A DNA stretch of 64,000 nt from Bog-756 sp963776225 (GCA_963776225.1 CAVZLL010000002.1:248001-312000), one strand, 5' to 3'; positions 36,258-47,765 are shown, numbered from the stretch's first letter. A program made the numbers and translations. The notes: generated by a model from the letters alone, not told the origin.

Positions 36258-36263
36258 TGTCAA
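36258..36263 (-). promoter_or_regulatory. Perfect -35 box (TTGACA) upstream of topA
   Basis: TTGACA is on the minus strand 36 bases before the ATG at 36221. The matching -10 is poor (CACCCT, 18 bases downstream), so the message would begin just before the ATG. Hence the start choice. Confidence 0.35.
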
Positions 36264-36351
36264 CCCGCCCGCGGCCTGCCGGGGGCGCTCAGGAGCGGTG
36301 AGCTGGGGGTTCGTGACCCGAACCGCCGGGCGCCCGCGGGCCCTCCTACGG

Positions 36352-38679
<2,328 letters not shown>

Positions 38680-39053
38680 CGGAACGGCTCCCTTCGGTGT
38701 GCTGCGTGGTCGTGGGGTGCGTGGTCGGGTACTGCTTAATTGTGACTGGTACCTGAGGCCGTGTGGTCTGGCCCGGTGATCTCGTTGTGCTGGGTGATCC
38801 TGTGCGCGCCCGGATTCCCCGGCCGCGATCGAACGCGAGCCACGCGAAGGAGCGGGTCCCCGTGCGACGCGACGGCCGTCCGGCCGAACCCGCGCGGCGA
38901 ACACCAGGTCACGCCGTTGCGGGCAGCGGGCCCAGAAGATACCGACAATTCGAGGTCAGGTGCAAGGAAGCAGGCCGGAGGCGACGGGGCGGAGGCGCCG
39001 GGCCCCGGAGGAGCGGGGGACCGTGACCGCCCCCTCGGCCGAAAAGGTCCCGA
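38680..39053. other. 374-base gap: hppA leader region
   Basis: Contains the hppA ribosome-binding site and presumably its promoter (an AT-richer patch CACAATTAAG about 60 bases before the ATG). No convincing coding region or riboswitch fold was recognised. The permease gene ends at its right edge. Confidence 0.4.
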
Positions 39054-41519
39054 TCAGACCGGTTCGACCTCGGCCTCCGATCCGGCGATGAGCTCGTAGT
39101 CCGGGTTGAGGATGGCCTGTCGGCGGGCCCAGTCCCCGACCATCCCCTCGACGACCAGCCGGGCCCCGGGTTGGATGCCCGGGATGCGGCGGCGGCCCTG
39201 GAAGACCAGGAGGAGCTTCCCGGTCTCGTCCGCCAGGACGCACTCGAGGTTGGAGGTCCCCGCCCGCGGCTGGACCCGCACCGACTTGACCCGACCCGCC
39301 ACCCGGACCCGCTTCCGCCACTCGGCAGCGCCGATCGGGATGGTTCCCCGGGCCCGCTCACCGAACGCCTGGCGGTCGAAGAGCGCCCGCGCGGCCGCCT
39401 CCCGGTCGGCGGCCCGGTCGGCCGACCGGGATCCCGCGGGAGCCCCTCCCGCCTCCGAGGACCGTCGGCGCCATTCGCGTCGCCGTGAGAGCCACCCCCC
39501 GGTCAGCTGGTAGGGGACGACGGTGGCGTTGACATGGGCGAGCTGGCCGACCGCGGCCGCGATGTCGTCGGCGGTCGCATCGTGGAGCAGTCGCTGCCAC
39601 CCGGCGGCGAACCCGCGGCGGGGCAGGAGGAAGGAGAGCTCGGTCTCACCGTCGGCCACCGTCTCCGCCGCCAGCTCGAGCGCGGCCCTGGTCAGCCTCC
39701 GGTCCTCGCACTCCTCGATGTCGAGGGGCAGCCGGGTGAGCCCGAGACGCCGCCACTCGTTCTCGAGCTCGGCCGAGGCCTTGGGGTCGAGCGAGAAGTG
39801 GACCACCCGGAGCTCGTCGGGGTGGAGGGTGCGCGCGTACTGGAGTGCGCGTGCCGTGGCCATGTCGAGGCGGTCGACGAGCACGACCACGACGTGCCGG
39901 CTGAGGACCGGTGCCTCGGCGGCCTCGGCCGCCCCCTGTTCGAGCTGGCGCTCCTCGTTCATGTACTGGTGGTGGAGGCGCAGCAGGATGACCACCCCCA
40001 CGGGGAGGATGATCAGGATCACCCACGCCCCCTCGCTGAACTTGGAGACCGCGATGATCACCAGGACGACCGCCGAGAGGACCGCGGCGGTCCCGTTGAT
40101 CGCCAGTCGGCGGCGCCAGTGATCCTCCCGGTGGACGAGGTGGTACTTGGCCATCCCCGCCCCGGCCATGGTGAACCCGGTGAACACCCCGAGCGCGTAG
40201 AGCGGGATGAGGCTGTCCACCTTCGCCCGGGTGATCCACAGCAGCAGGATCGAGACCACCGTGAGGAGGATGATGCCGGTCGAGAAGACCAGCCGGTGGC
40301 CGCGCCTGGTCAGCTGGCGCGGCAGGTAGGAGTCTTCGGCGGCGAAGCTGGCCAGGAACGGGAAGCCGGTGAAGCTGGTGTTGGCCGCCAGGATGAGGAT
40401 CAGGGTGGTGCCGATCTGGAGGAGGGCCGAGAACAGCTTGCCCAGGCCCGACGTGCCGTAGACGAACCTCCCGACCTGGTAGATCACCGTCGGTGTTCCC
40501 GACTCGTGGGGCACCGGGTGGGTGATCGAGGCGAGGACGGAGACCCCGAGGACCAGGCTCCCGAGGATGAGCGCCATCATCACCATGGTGATCCTGGCGT
40601 TGCGGGACTCGGGGCGGCGGAAGACGCTCACCCCGTTGGAGATGGCCTCGGTCCCGGTGAGCGCCGAGCCACCCGACGCGAAGGCGCGCAGGACGACGAA
40701 GATGCTCGCCCCGAGCAGCACACCGCTCGTGCCGTGGCCGACCGGCACCGACCCCTGAACGCCGTGGATCGGGTGAGCGTGGAGCGACCCGGAGATCGCC
40801 CGGTACGCACCCCAGGCCATCAGGATCGCCATGTTGGCGATGAAGAAGTAGGTCGGGACCACGAACACCCGTCCGGCCTCCCGGATCCCGCGCAGATTGC
40901 CGTAGGCGATGAGCAGCACCAGCACGATCGCGATCCAGGTGGTGTACCGGGTCAGGCCCTGGAACTCCGAGGTCACCGCGGCCACCCCGGCGGCAACCGA
41001 GACGGCCACGGTCAGCGTGTAGTCGATGAGCAGTGACATCGCCGCGACCTGGGCGACGGTGAGCCCGAAATTCTCCCTCGCCACCACGTAGGCGCCTCCG
41101 GCCTTCGTGTAGACCCTGACCACCTCGAGATAGGAGAGCGTGACGAAGAGGAGCACGAAGATGACCGCGATGGTCACCGGGATCACCAGGGAGTAGGCCG
41201 CCACCCCGACGGCGATCACCAGCGGGATCAGCATCTGCTCGGTCGCGTAGGCCGACGAGGAGATGACGTCGGAGGACAGGACCGCCAGCGCGGTCGGTTT
41301 CCCGAGCCGTTCCGAGGTCTGCCGGTCGGAGGCGATCGGGGGGCCGAGCAGCCGGTTCTTGAGGCGGTAGCGAAGGGTCTCCGGCAGGTCGACCCGGGTG
41401 AGCGACTGGGCCACCGGTTGCATCGGCGAGGCCACGACGGAGCCGTCCGGCGCTACCGGCCGGACGGACCCGGGCGCCGAGGCTGCCGCCTCCCCGGTTC
41501 CGGTCACGGTCGGGTCCAC
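39054..41519 (-). CDS. APC-family (KimA-like) permease fused to a USP-like and OB-fold C-terminus
   Basis: 821 residues. Residues ~70-510 form twelve membrane segments of the APC superfamily (LSSDVISSSAYATEQML, GGAYVVARENFG, SALTGTEAISNGV), the family of KimA-type potassium and amino acid transporters. The next stretch (VVVVLVDRLDMATARALQYARTLHPDELRVVHFS) resembles a universal-stress-protein domain. The last 100 residues form an OB-fold (VAGRVKSVRVQPRAGTSNLECVLADETGKLLLVFQGRRRIPGIQPG). In mycobacteria the permease (Rv2690c) and OB protein (Rv2694c) are separate genes around ceoB-ceoC, so this is a fusion of neighbours. It is divergent from the two trkA genes, supporting potassium transport. 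Confidence 0.82.
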   Translation of the reverse strand: MDPTVTGTGEAAASAPGSVRPVAPDGSVVASPMQPVAQSLTRVDLPETLRYRLKNRLLGPPIASDRQTSERLGKPTALAVLSSDVISSSAYATEQMLIPLVIAVGVAAYSLVIPVTIAVIFVLLFVTLSYLEVVRVYTKAGGAYVVARENFGLTVAQVAAMSLLIDYTLTVAVSVAAGVAAVTSEFQGLTRYTTWIAIVLVLLIAYGNLRGIREAGRVFVVPTYFFIANMAILMAWGAYRAISGSLHAHPIHGVQGSVPVGHGTSGVLLGASIFVVLRAFASGGSALTGTEAISNGVSVFRRPESRNARITMVMMALILGSLVLGVSVLASITHPVPHESGTPTVIYQVGRFVYGTSGLGKLFSALLQIGTTLILILAANTSFTGFPFLASFAAEDSYLPRQLTRRGHRLVFSTGIILLTVVSILLLWITRAKVDSLIPLYALGVFTGFTMAGAGMAKYHLVHREDHWRRRLAINGTAAVLSAVVLVIIAVSKFSEGAWVILIILPVGVVILLRLHHQYMNEERQLEQGAAEAAEAPVLSRHVVVVLVDRLDMATARALQYARTLHPDELRVVHFSLDPKASAELENEWRRLGLTRLPLDIEECEDRRLTRAALELAAETVADGETELSFLLPRRGFAAGWQRLLHDATADDIAAAVGQLAHVNATVVPYQLTGGWLSRRREWRRRSSEAGGAPAGSRSADRAADREAAARALFDRQAFGERARGTIPIGAAEWRKRVRVAGRVKSVRVQPRAGTSNLECVLADETGKLLLVFQGRRRIPGIQPGARLVVEGMVGDWARRQAILNPDYELIAGSEAEVEPV

Positions 41520-41634
41520 CCCCTCAGTAAACCACGGGCCCCTGCCGCCCCTCGCTGCAGTGCTCGGTCCGGCCCGCAGGCGGGACCCGGGCCGGTCGGC
41601 TCAAGAGTTGTGCGCATCCGACGATGCGTGTTGC

Positions 41635-42326
41635 ATGGGCTCCGTGCACATCGTCATCGTCGGATGTGGCCGGGTCGGTTCCGGACTGGGCGTGGGGCTC
41701 GTCGCCCAGGGACACTCGGTCGCCATCATCGACCGCAACCAGAGGGCCTTCCGGAGGCTCCCCCCGGGTGGCCCGGGACGACCGTGGTCGGCTCCGGTTT
41801 CGACCGCGACCACCTGGAGCTCGCCGGTGCGCCCCGGGCGTCCGCGCTCGCAGCGGTGACCAGCGGCGACAATTCCAACATCCTGACCGCGCGCATCGCA
41901 CGAGAGACCTACGAGATCCCCCACGTGGTGGCGCGCATCTACGATCCACGCCGCGCCCAGATCTACCTGAAGCTCGGCATCGCCACGGTGGCGACCGTGT
42001 CGTGGACGATCGACCAGGTCCGGAGACGACTGCTCCCGGACGAAGTGCAGGGGGAGTGGTCCGATCCGAGCGGCGTCCTCACCCTGGTCGAGCGTGAGCT
42101 CCCCGAGCGGTGGGCCGGCAAGCGCTTGGCCGAGCTCTCCGTCCCGGGTGAGGTCACCCTGGTCGCGGTCACCCGGGCCGGCGTCGCCCATCTCGACGCC
42201 GGTGACCTCATCGGCCAGGACGGCGACGTGATCCACCTGATGGTCACCCGTGACGCGCTCGACCGGTTCTCCGCACGACTGGGCGCCGCCCCTGCACCGG
42301 TGACCTCGGTGGGGCGGCAGGGATGA
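41635..42326 (+). pseudogene. trkA: TrkA potassium uptake regulator (CeoB-like), with a frameshift near 41763
   Basis: Cytosolic NAD-binding regulator of Trk/Ktr K+ transport. The first 45 residues (VHIVIVGCGRVGSGLG, HSVAIIDRNQRAFRRLPP) are in one frame; the rest (GWPGTTVVGSGFDRDHLELAG, SGDNSNILTARIAR, VARIYDPRRA) is in another. The switch is at a run of five C at 41761-41765, where one C lost from a run of six would explain it. Both halves match CeoB well, so a homopolymer sequencing error is the simplest reason. The C-terminus has a TrkA-C domain. It overlaps the next trkA by four bases. Start is uncertain (41635 or 41644). Confidence 0.85.
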
Positions 42327-42985
42327 AGGTCGCCATCGCCGGCGCCGGCAGCGTCGGCACGGCCATCGCCGCCGACCTGCACGCCGGCGGTCACGACGTG
42401 CTGCTCATCGAACGCGACCCGGACCTGGTCGAACGGATCCGGGGCAGCCTCGACATCACCTGGATCGTGGCGGACGCCTGCGAGGTGGCTTCGCTCGATG
42501 CGGCAGGACTGGCAACCGTCGACGTGGTGGTCGCCGCCACCGGCGACGACGAGGACAACCTGGTGGTCTCCCTCCTCGCCAAACAGGAGTTCGCGGTCCC
42601 GCGGGTGGTGGCCCGGGTCAACCACCCAAAGAACCAGTGGCTGTTCAACGAGTCCTGGGGGGTCGACGTCTCGGTGTCGACCCCCCAGCTGCTGACCGCG
42701 CTGGTGGAGGAGGCCGTCTCGGTCGGCAGCCTGGTCCGGCTGCTGCGGTTCGAGGGAGGACACGCCCACCTGGTCGAGGTGACCCTCGCCGACGACTCGC
42801 CCGCCGCCGGGGTGAGCATCGCCGATCTCGGCGTCCCGAGGGACGCGACCGTCGTCGCGGTGGTGCGCGGTGACCGGCTCCTCGTCCCCCGCGGCGACAC
42901 GCGGCTGGCGGTCGGCGACGAGGTGCTCGCGCTCGTCACCGCCGACGCCGAGGTCGAGGTGCAGCGCCTGTTGGTCGGGACCTGA
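42323..42985 (+). CDS. trkA: TrkA-family potassium uptake regulator (CeoC-like)
   Basis: 220 residues with an N-terminal Rossmann fold (IAGAGSVGTAIAADL, LLIERDPDLVERI, AATGDDEDNLVVSLLAKQEF, VARVNHPKNQWLF) and a TrkA-C domain. It is the second of a tandem pair like mycobacterial CeoB-CeoC. The paired proteins bind NAD(H) and gate K+ uptake. No Trk/Ktr membrane subunit gene is seen, so the divergent KimA-like permease may be the partner. Confidence 0.9.
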   Translation: MKVAIAGAGSVGTAIAADLHAGGHDVLLIERDPDLVERIRGSLDITWIVADACEVASLDAAGLATVDVVVAATGDDEDNLVVSLLAKQEFAVPRVVARVNHPKNQWLFNESWGVDVSVSTPQLLTALVEEAVSVGSLVRLLRFEGGHAHLVEVTLADDSPAAGVSIADLGVPRDATVVAVVRGDRLLVPRGDTRLAVGDEVLALVTADAEVEVQRLLVGT

Positions 42986-42990
42986 CCGCC

Positions 42991-43779
42991 GTGCGAGCCG
43001 CCTTCTTCGATCTCGACAAGACGGTGATCGCCAAGGCGTCGATCGCCGCGTTCGGCCGGCCCTTCTACAACGGCGGGCTGATCAACCGGCGGCTCATCGC
43101 CCGCTCCGTCGTCTCCCAGATCATCTACCTGCACCTCGGGGCGAGCGAGCAGAAGCTGGCCCGGGTGCGGGAGTCGATGCTCATGCTGACCAAGGGCTGG
43201 GACCGGGAGCAGATACGCGAGATCGTCCGGGAGGCGCTCGAGGAGACCGTCGAGCCGATCATCTTCGCCGAGGCCCTCGACCTCATCGAGGCACACCGGG
43301 CCGCCGGGCACCGCGTCTATCTGGTGTCGGCGGCACCCGAGGAGATCGTGGAGCCCCTCGCGGAGCACCTCGGCGTCGACGGATGCATCGCGACCCGGGC
43401 GGTGGTCGACGAGGACGGCCGCTACGCGGGCGAGATGGAATTCTACGCGTACGGCCCGTTCAAGGCGGAGGCCATCCGCACGCTGGCAGAACGCGAAGAC
43501 CTCGACCTGTCCGAGTCCTCCGCCTACTCCGACTCCTACACCGACCTGCCGATGCTCGAAGCGGTGGGCCACCCGGTGGCCGTCAACCCGGACCGGGTGC
43601 TCGCCAAGGTGGCGCGTGAGCGCGAGTGGGAGGTCATGCACTTCACCAAGCCGGTCCGCCTGCGCGACCGGGTGTCCGTGCCCAGCCTGCCGATCACGGC
43701 CACCGCCGCCGGGGTGACCGTGGTCGCCACCGTCGGGATCGTGGCCGCCTGGCGCCTCGCCCGCCGTCCGCGCTCGTAG
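42991..43779 (+). CDS. HAD-superfamily (SerB/IB type) hydrolase with C-terminal membrane segment
   Basis: 262 residues with HAD motif I FFDLDKT, motif II LVSAAPEE, a Lys in FKAEAIRTLAE and motif III SDSYTDLPMLEAVG. This resembles the HAD-IB group of phosphoserine-phosphatase-like enzymes and lipid-phosphatases. A single membrane helix (ITATAAGVTVVATVGIVAAW) sits at the C-terminus, so the enzyme is probably tethered to the inner face. The substrate is unknown. It follows trkA closely and is probably in the same transcript. Confidence 0.82.
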   Translation: MRAAFFDLDKTVIAKASIAAFGRPFYNGGLINRRLIARSVVSQIIYLHLGASEQKLARVRESMLMLTKGWDREQIREIVREALEETVEPIIFAEALDLIEAHRAAGHRVYLVSAAPEEIVEPLAEHLGVDGCIATRAVVDEDGRYAGEMEFYAYGPFKAEAIRTLAEREDLDLSESSAYSDSYTDLPMLEAVGHPVAVNPDRVLAKVAREREWEVMHFTKPVRLRDRVSVPSLPITATAAGVTVVATVGIVAAWRLARRPRS

Positions 43780-43843
43780 GGATCCGCCGACCGCCTCCGC
43801 ACATCCGGGCGCGCCCCACCAGAGTGGTGCCCTTCGATGCAAG

Positions 43844-43861
43844 ACCCCGGCGCCCCGGGGT
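43844..43861. terminator. GC-rich hairpin downstream of the HAD gene
   Basis: ACCCCGG (43844-43850) pairs perfectly with CCGGGGT (43855-43861) across a CGCC loop. A second weaker hairpin CACCA-GAG-TGGTG is just upstream. No T-run follows beyond two T. It lies between convergent genes. Confidence 0.45.
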
Positions 43862-43878
43862 TCCGGAGCCGTCGTCGA

Positions 43879-43953
43879 TCAGGTGGAGCGCAAGCGCTTG
43901 GCGGCGACCGCCCCGAGGATGATGATGATGGCGAGGATGACGAGCTTCTTCAT
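43879..43953 (-). CDS. Possible 24-residue membrane peptide
   Basis: An ATG at 43953 opens MKKLVILAIIIILGAVAAKR followed by three to four residues and TGA. It is a short basic start, one hydrophobic helix and basic end. It resembles tiny actinobacterial membrane proteins of the DLW-39 type that begin MKKLL. There is no clear ribosome-binding site (a G-run lies about 17 bases upstream), so this is tentative. Confidence 0.35.
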   Translation of the reverse strand: MKKLVILAIIIILGAVAAKRLRST

Positions 43954-44075
43954 GGGGGGACAGCGTACCCCCTCCCCCACGACACTGCGCCGGGGCCGGG
44001 GGCGGCGTCCCGGTGACTCGGCGGTAACGGGATGCCCGGACCCGGCGGGCGCCCCGCCCCGGGTCCCGGGTGGGC

Positions 44076-45041
44076 TCAGACGGTGAGCAGGTCCCGGGCG
44101 CCGGTGTCCGACGACGGGTGGCGCAGCTTGGACATGGCCCGCGCCTCGATCTGGCGGATGCGCTCGCGGGTCAGGTTGAAGTGCTCCCCGACCTCCTCGA
44201 GGGTGCGGGGCTCGCCGCGGTCGAGACCGAACCGGAGACGGAGGATCTCGCGTTCGCGCTCGTCGAGCGGGGAGAGCAGACGGCCGATCTCCTCGGGGAG
44301 GAGCGAGACCGCTGCCACCTCGAACGGGGACTCCGCCGAGCGGTCCTCGACCACGTCGCCGAGCTCCGCGTCGCCGTCCTCGCGGAGCGGCTCGGAGAGC
44401 GAGAGCGGTTCGGCGCGGAACCGGAGCGCCTCGACCAGTTTGTCCTCGGGCATCTCGACCTCGGCGCCGAGCTCGGCCAGGGTCGCCGGGCGCCCGTACT
44501 TGAGCTCGAGCCGGGCCTGCGCCTTCTGCACCCGGGCGAGCGTGTCACCGGCGTGCACCGGAAGGCGGATGGTCCGGCCGGTGTTGGCGATGCCGCGGGT
44601 GATCGCCTGACGGATCCACCAGGTGGCGTACGTCGAGAACTTGAAGCCCTTCCGCCAGTCGAACTTCTCGACGGCGTGCATGAGGCCGAGGTTGCCCTCC
44701 TGGATGAGGTCGAGGAGGGGGAGTCCGGAGGCCTGGTACTTCTTGGCGATGGAGACCACCAGGCGGAGGTTGGACTGGACGAAGGTCTGCTGGGCGGCCT
44801 CCCCTTGCAGGGTGGTGCGTCGCAGCTCCCGCCGCTTGGCCGCGGTCAGGCCCTTGGGCGCGGCGGCGAGCTGCCCGTCGGCCTCACGTCCCGCCTCGAT
44901 GGCCTGGGCCAGGCGTACCTCGTCGTCCTTGGTGAGCAACGGGTACTGCCCGATGTCGGTCAGGTACAACCGAACCAGGTCCTCGTCGTCTCGCTCGAGG
45001 CGCTCCTTTGCCAACTTCACCGGGTCCTTCGTGTTCCCCAT
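44076..45041 (-). CDS. RNA polymerase sigma factor, RpoD/SigB family
   Basis: 321-residue primary-like sigma factor without a region 1.1. Region 1.2 (DLVRLYLTDIGQYPLLTKDDEVRLAQAIE), region 2 (NLRLVVSIAKKYQASGLPLLDLIQEGNLGLMHAVEKFDW, FSTYATWWIRQAITR), region 3 (GRTIRLPVHAGDTLARVQKAQ), and region 4 (LDEREREILRLRFGLD...TRERIRQIEARAMSKLR) are complete. The size and missing 1.1 point to a group 2 (SigB-like) factor, although an HrdB-type with a short start cannot be excluded. It stands alone, with an unusual TT-poor upstream region. Confidence 0.93.
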   Translation of the reverse strand: MGNTKDPVKLAKERLERDDEDLVRLYLTDIGQYPLLTKDDEVRLAQAIEAGREADGQLAAAPKGLTAAKRRELRRTTLQGEAAQQTFVQSNLRLVVSIAKKYQASGLPLLDLIQEGNLGLMHAVEKFDWRKGFKFSTYATWWIRQAITRGIANTGRTIRLPVHAGDTLARVQKAQARLELKYGRPATLAELGAEVEMPEDKLVEALRFRAEPLSLSEPLREDGDAELGDVVEDRSAESPFEVAAVSLLPEEIGRLLSPLDEREREILRLRFGLDRGEPRTLEEVGEHFNLTRERIRQIEARAMSKLRHPSSDTGARDLLTV

Positions 45042-45211
45042 CGGGGTGGGGGAAACCAGGCCTCAGGATCGCCTCGGGATCAAGGTGCCCCGCACTGCGG
45101 GGTCGGCGACGCAGGCCTGGCGTTGTCGGGCGCAACGATTGCTGCTTCCCAACTGTACCGGACGCGTCAAGCCCCCCGAACACACACGCCTGGTCAGGGG
45201 GGGTGCGGACC

Positions 45212-45937
45212 TCAGTCCCCGGGCAACGATTCGGGCAGCGCGGCCAGGCCCGGACGGGCGCCCGCGGCGACCACGGCCGACTCGAGCCGCTCCTGGAAGC
45301 CGTAGACGGCGGCCACGTCGTGGGGCCGGGTGACCAGGCGCTGGACGAGTCGCTCGCCGGCCGTCCAGTCCTCGATCTCGTCATGCAGCACGAGCCGGAG
45401 GGCACGCCGGACCGGGCCGTCGGCCACCGGTGCGGTGGCCTGCAGATGGCGGCTGTAGGAGGTCACCAGCCGCGGGAGCACCACCCGGTAGAGACCGGCG
45501 AGGCGCGGGAGGGCTCCCGGCCGGCCGGCCGGCTCGTCGGGCTGGTCGGGCGCAGGCCAGGCCGACCCGGCATCGCCGGCGGGTGGGGCGAGGCCGTCGA
45601 GCACCGCGAAGAGTGCGGAGGCGGCCGGCGAGGGCTGGGTGAGCCGGTCCGGGTCCACGCCGCTCAGGACCGGCAGGCGGTCGGCCCACAGGTCGGCGTG
45701 CCAGGCGTGGCGCATGCTCTGTCCGTCGAGGTGGAGCTGCACCGCCGCGATGGGCATCTCGCGCACCCACCCGCCGAGGGTCGCGTAGAGGGCGGTCTCG
45801 ATCCAGCGGTACTCACCGACCAGCGCGGCGGCCGTCCCGAGCGGCAGCGCGGTGGCGACCTCGGCGACGCGACCGGTCCCGTCGGTTCCGACCGCGACCG
45901 CATCGGCCAACCCGGGAACCTCGCCGGGGAGGGTCAC
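45212..45937 (-). CDS. Ferritin-like helical protein of unknown function
   Basis: About 241 residues, mostly helical. It contains EYRWIETALYATLGGWV, MRHAWHADLWADRLPVL and VLHDEIEDW. Carboxylate and His residues on these helices look like a ferritin-type metal site, and the ETALY...GGWV / HAWHADLW pattern recurs in actinobacterial proteins I recall as ferritin-like. No function is known. The GTG at 45937 starts one base after the nadE stop, so the two are coupled. Confidence 0.6.
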   Translation of the reverse strand: MTLPGEVPGLADAVAVGTDGTGRVAEVATALPLGTAAALVGEYRWIETALYATLGGWVREMPIAAVQLHLDGQSMRHAWHADLWADRLPVLSGVDPDRLTQPSPAASALFAVLDGLAPPAGDAGSAWPAPDQPDEPAGRPGALPRLAGLYRVVLPRLVTSYSRHLQATAPVADGPVRRALRLVLHDEIEDWTAGERLVQRLVTRPHDVAAVYGFQERLESAVVAAGARPGLAALPESLPGD

Positions 45938-45938
45938 C

Positions 45939-47699
45939 TCACACAACGGCCCGGGCCCCGCCGGCCGTCGGTGACGATCGCGGCGCCGGCGGCTCTTCGG
46001 GGCCGAGGACCGACCGGTAGCGGTTGGTGATGGGCATCCGGCGGTCCCTTCCGAACGCCTTGCCCGAGATGCGGACTCCGGGCGGCATCTGGCGGCGCTT
46101 GTACTCGGCGCGGTCGACCAGGCCCACCACCCGGGCCACCACCGCCGGGTCGAAGCCCTCGGCCACCAGGTCGTCGGCCGACAGGTCGGCCTCGACGTAC
46201 CCGGCCATCACCGGGTCGAGCACGGAATAGGGCGGGAGGGACTCGTCGTCGCGCTGGTCGGGGCGCAGCTCGGCCGAGGGCGCCTTGGTCAACACCGCCT
46301 CGGGGATGAGCTCGGTCCCGGCCTTCGCGTTGCGGTAGCGGCACAGCTCGTACACGAGGGTCTTTGCCACGTCCTTGATCACCGCGAAACCGCCCGCCGA
46401 GTCCCCGTAGAGGGTCGAGTAGCCGGTGGCCATCTCGCTCTTGTTCCCGGTGGTGAGGACGATCCACCCGGTCGCGTTGGACAGGGCCATGAGCAGCACA
46501 CCGCGTATGCGGCTCTGGAGGTTCTCGTCGGTCAGGCCGACCGGGTCCCCACCGAACAGCGGGGCGAGCTCCGTGGTGAACGCCCGGTGGACCCCCTCGA
46601 TCGGGGCGCTGCGAACGTCGATCCCCAGATTGGCACCGAGGGTGACGGCGTCGGCCACCGACCCCTCGCTCGAGTACCGCGAGGGCATGGTCACGCCGTG
46701 CACGTGCTCGGCACCCAGTGCGTCGACCGCGACGGCGGCGACCAGCGAGGAGTCGATCCCCCCCGACAGCCCGATCACCGCGTCGGTGAAGTCGTTCTTC
46801 CTGAGGTAGTCCCGGGTCCCGAGGACCAGTGCCTCGTAGACCTCGGCCACCGGGTCGAGCACCTCGGCGATCGGGTGCACCGGCGGGTACCCCTCGGCCC
46901 GGCTGGACACGGTGACCGCAACCGCGGCACGCAGCGGTCCTGCGGGCCGGTCCGGGACGTCCACCTCGAGATCGGCCACCAGGACCTCCTCGGCGAACTG
47001 GACCGCGGAGGCGACCACGTCTCCGCGGTCGTCGACGACGAGCGAGGCGCCGTCGAAGACGAGCTCGTCCTGGCCCCCGACCTGGTTGACGTAGACGATG
47101 GAGCACCCGGTCTCCGCTGCGCGTGCTCCGAGCACCGCGAGACGCTCCGCCCGGCGGCCACGGGAGTACGGCGAGGCATTGAGGTTGAGCAGGAGCCGTG
47201 CCCCGGCCGCGGCCTGCTCGGCCATCGGACCCTCGGCCGACCACATGTCCTCGCAGACGCTCACCCCGATCGGGACGCCGGCCACCTCGAAGAGGGTGGG
47301 CGTGCCGTCGCCCGCGGCGAACCAGCGCTGCTCGTCGAAGACGCCGTAGTTGGGCAGGTACCGCTTGTGGTAGCTCCCGAGGACCGCGCCCCCCCGGCAG
47401 AGCGCAGCCGCGTTGACCAGGCGGCCGCCGCGGAGGACGTCCACGTACCCGATGACCGCTGCGCACTCGCCGGTGGCGCCGGCCACCTCGGCGAACACCG
47501 CCAGGTTGTCGGCGACGAAGGCGGGACGCCCGAGGAGGTCCTCGGGGGGGTACCCGGTGACGCTGAGCTCGGGGAAGACGGCCAGGTCGGCGCCCGACCG
47601 CTGGGCCGCCGACAGGGCGTCGAGGATCCGGGCTGCGTTCCCGGACAGGTCCCCCACCACCGTGTCGATCTGGCAGGCGGCCACCCGAACCCGAGGCAT
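45939..47699 (-). CDS. nadE: Glutamine-dependent NAD+ synthetase
   Basis: 586 residues. The N-terminal nitrilase-like amidase has Glu in VFPELSVTGYPPEDLL, Lys in SYHKRYLPNYGVFDE and the nucleophilic Cys in VSVCEDMWS. The C-terminal synthetase has SGGIDSSLVAA and TTGNKSEMATGYSTLYGD. It finishes both the de novo (nadB/nadC) and salvage routes. The ATG is next to a TAAGCT -10 box (leaderless). It ends a base before the ferritin-like gene. Confidence 0.95.
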   Translation of the reverse strand: MPRVRVAACQIDTVVGDLSGNAARILDALSAAQRSGADLAVFPELSVTGYPPEDLLGRPAFVADNLAVFAEVAGATGECAAVIGYVDVLRGGRLVNAAALCRGGAVLGSYHKRYLPNYGVFDEQRWFAAGDGTPTLFEVAGVPIGVSVCEDMWSAEGPMAEQAAAGARLLLNLNASPYSRGRRAERLAVLGARAAETGCSIVYVNQVGGQDELVFDGASLVVDDRGDVVASAVQFAEEVLVADLEVDVPDRPAGPLRAAVAVTVSSRAEGYPPVHPIAEVLDPVAEVYEALVLGTRDYLRKNDFTDAVIGLSGGIDSSLVAAVAVDALGAEHVHGVTMPSRYSSEGSVADAVTLGANLGIDVRSAPIEGVHRAFTTELAPLFGGDPVGLTDENLQSRIRGVLLMALSNATGWIVLTTGNKSEMATGYSTLYGDSAGGFAVIKDVAKTLVYELCRYRNAKAGTELIPEAVLTKAPSAELRPDQRDDESLPPYSVLDPVMAGYVEADLSADDLVAEGFDPAVVARVVGLVDRAEYKRRQMPPGVRISGKAFGRDRRMPITNRYRSVLGPEEPPAPRSSPTAGGARAVV

Positions 47700-47705
47700 C
47701 GCCCC

Positions 47706-47711
47706 AGCTTA
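47706..47711 (-). promoter_or_regulatory. Leaderless-type -10 box for nadE
   Basis: TAAGCT on the minus strand lies six bases before the nadE ATG. No Shine-Dalgarno site is present. Confidence 0.5.
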
Positions 47712-47765
47712 CCGGGGCAGCCGGAGCGCTCCGTGGGCCGTTGGCGGGCAGGAGTTCATCGTCTG

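Noticed and set aside
38680..39053. c-di-AMP or other riboswitch before hppA
   Set aside because: No recognisable conserved stem or loop motif; the region is simply GC-rich.
41624..42097. Frame starting at the upstream ATG MRVAW in the trkA region
   Set aside because: It does not encode the Rossmann motif and is a shadow; the GCGRVGSG frame is the real start.
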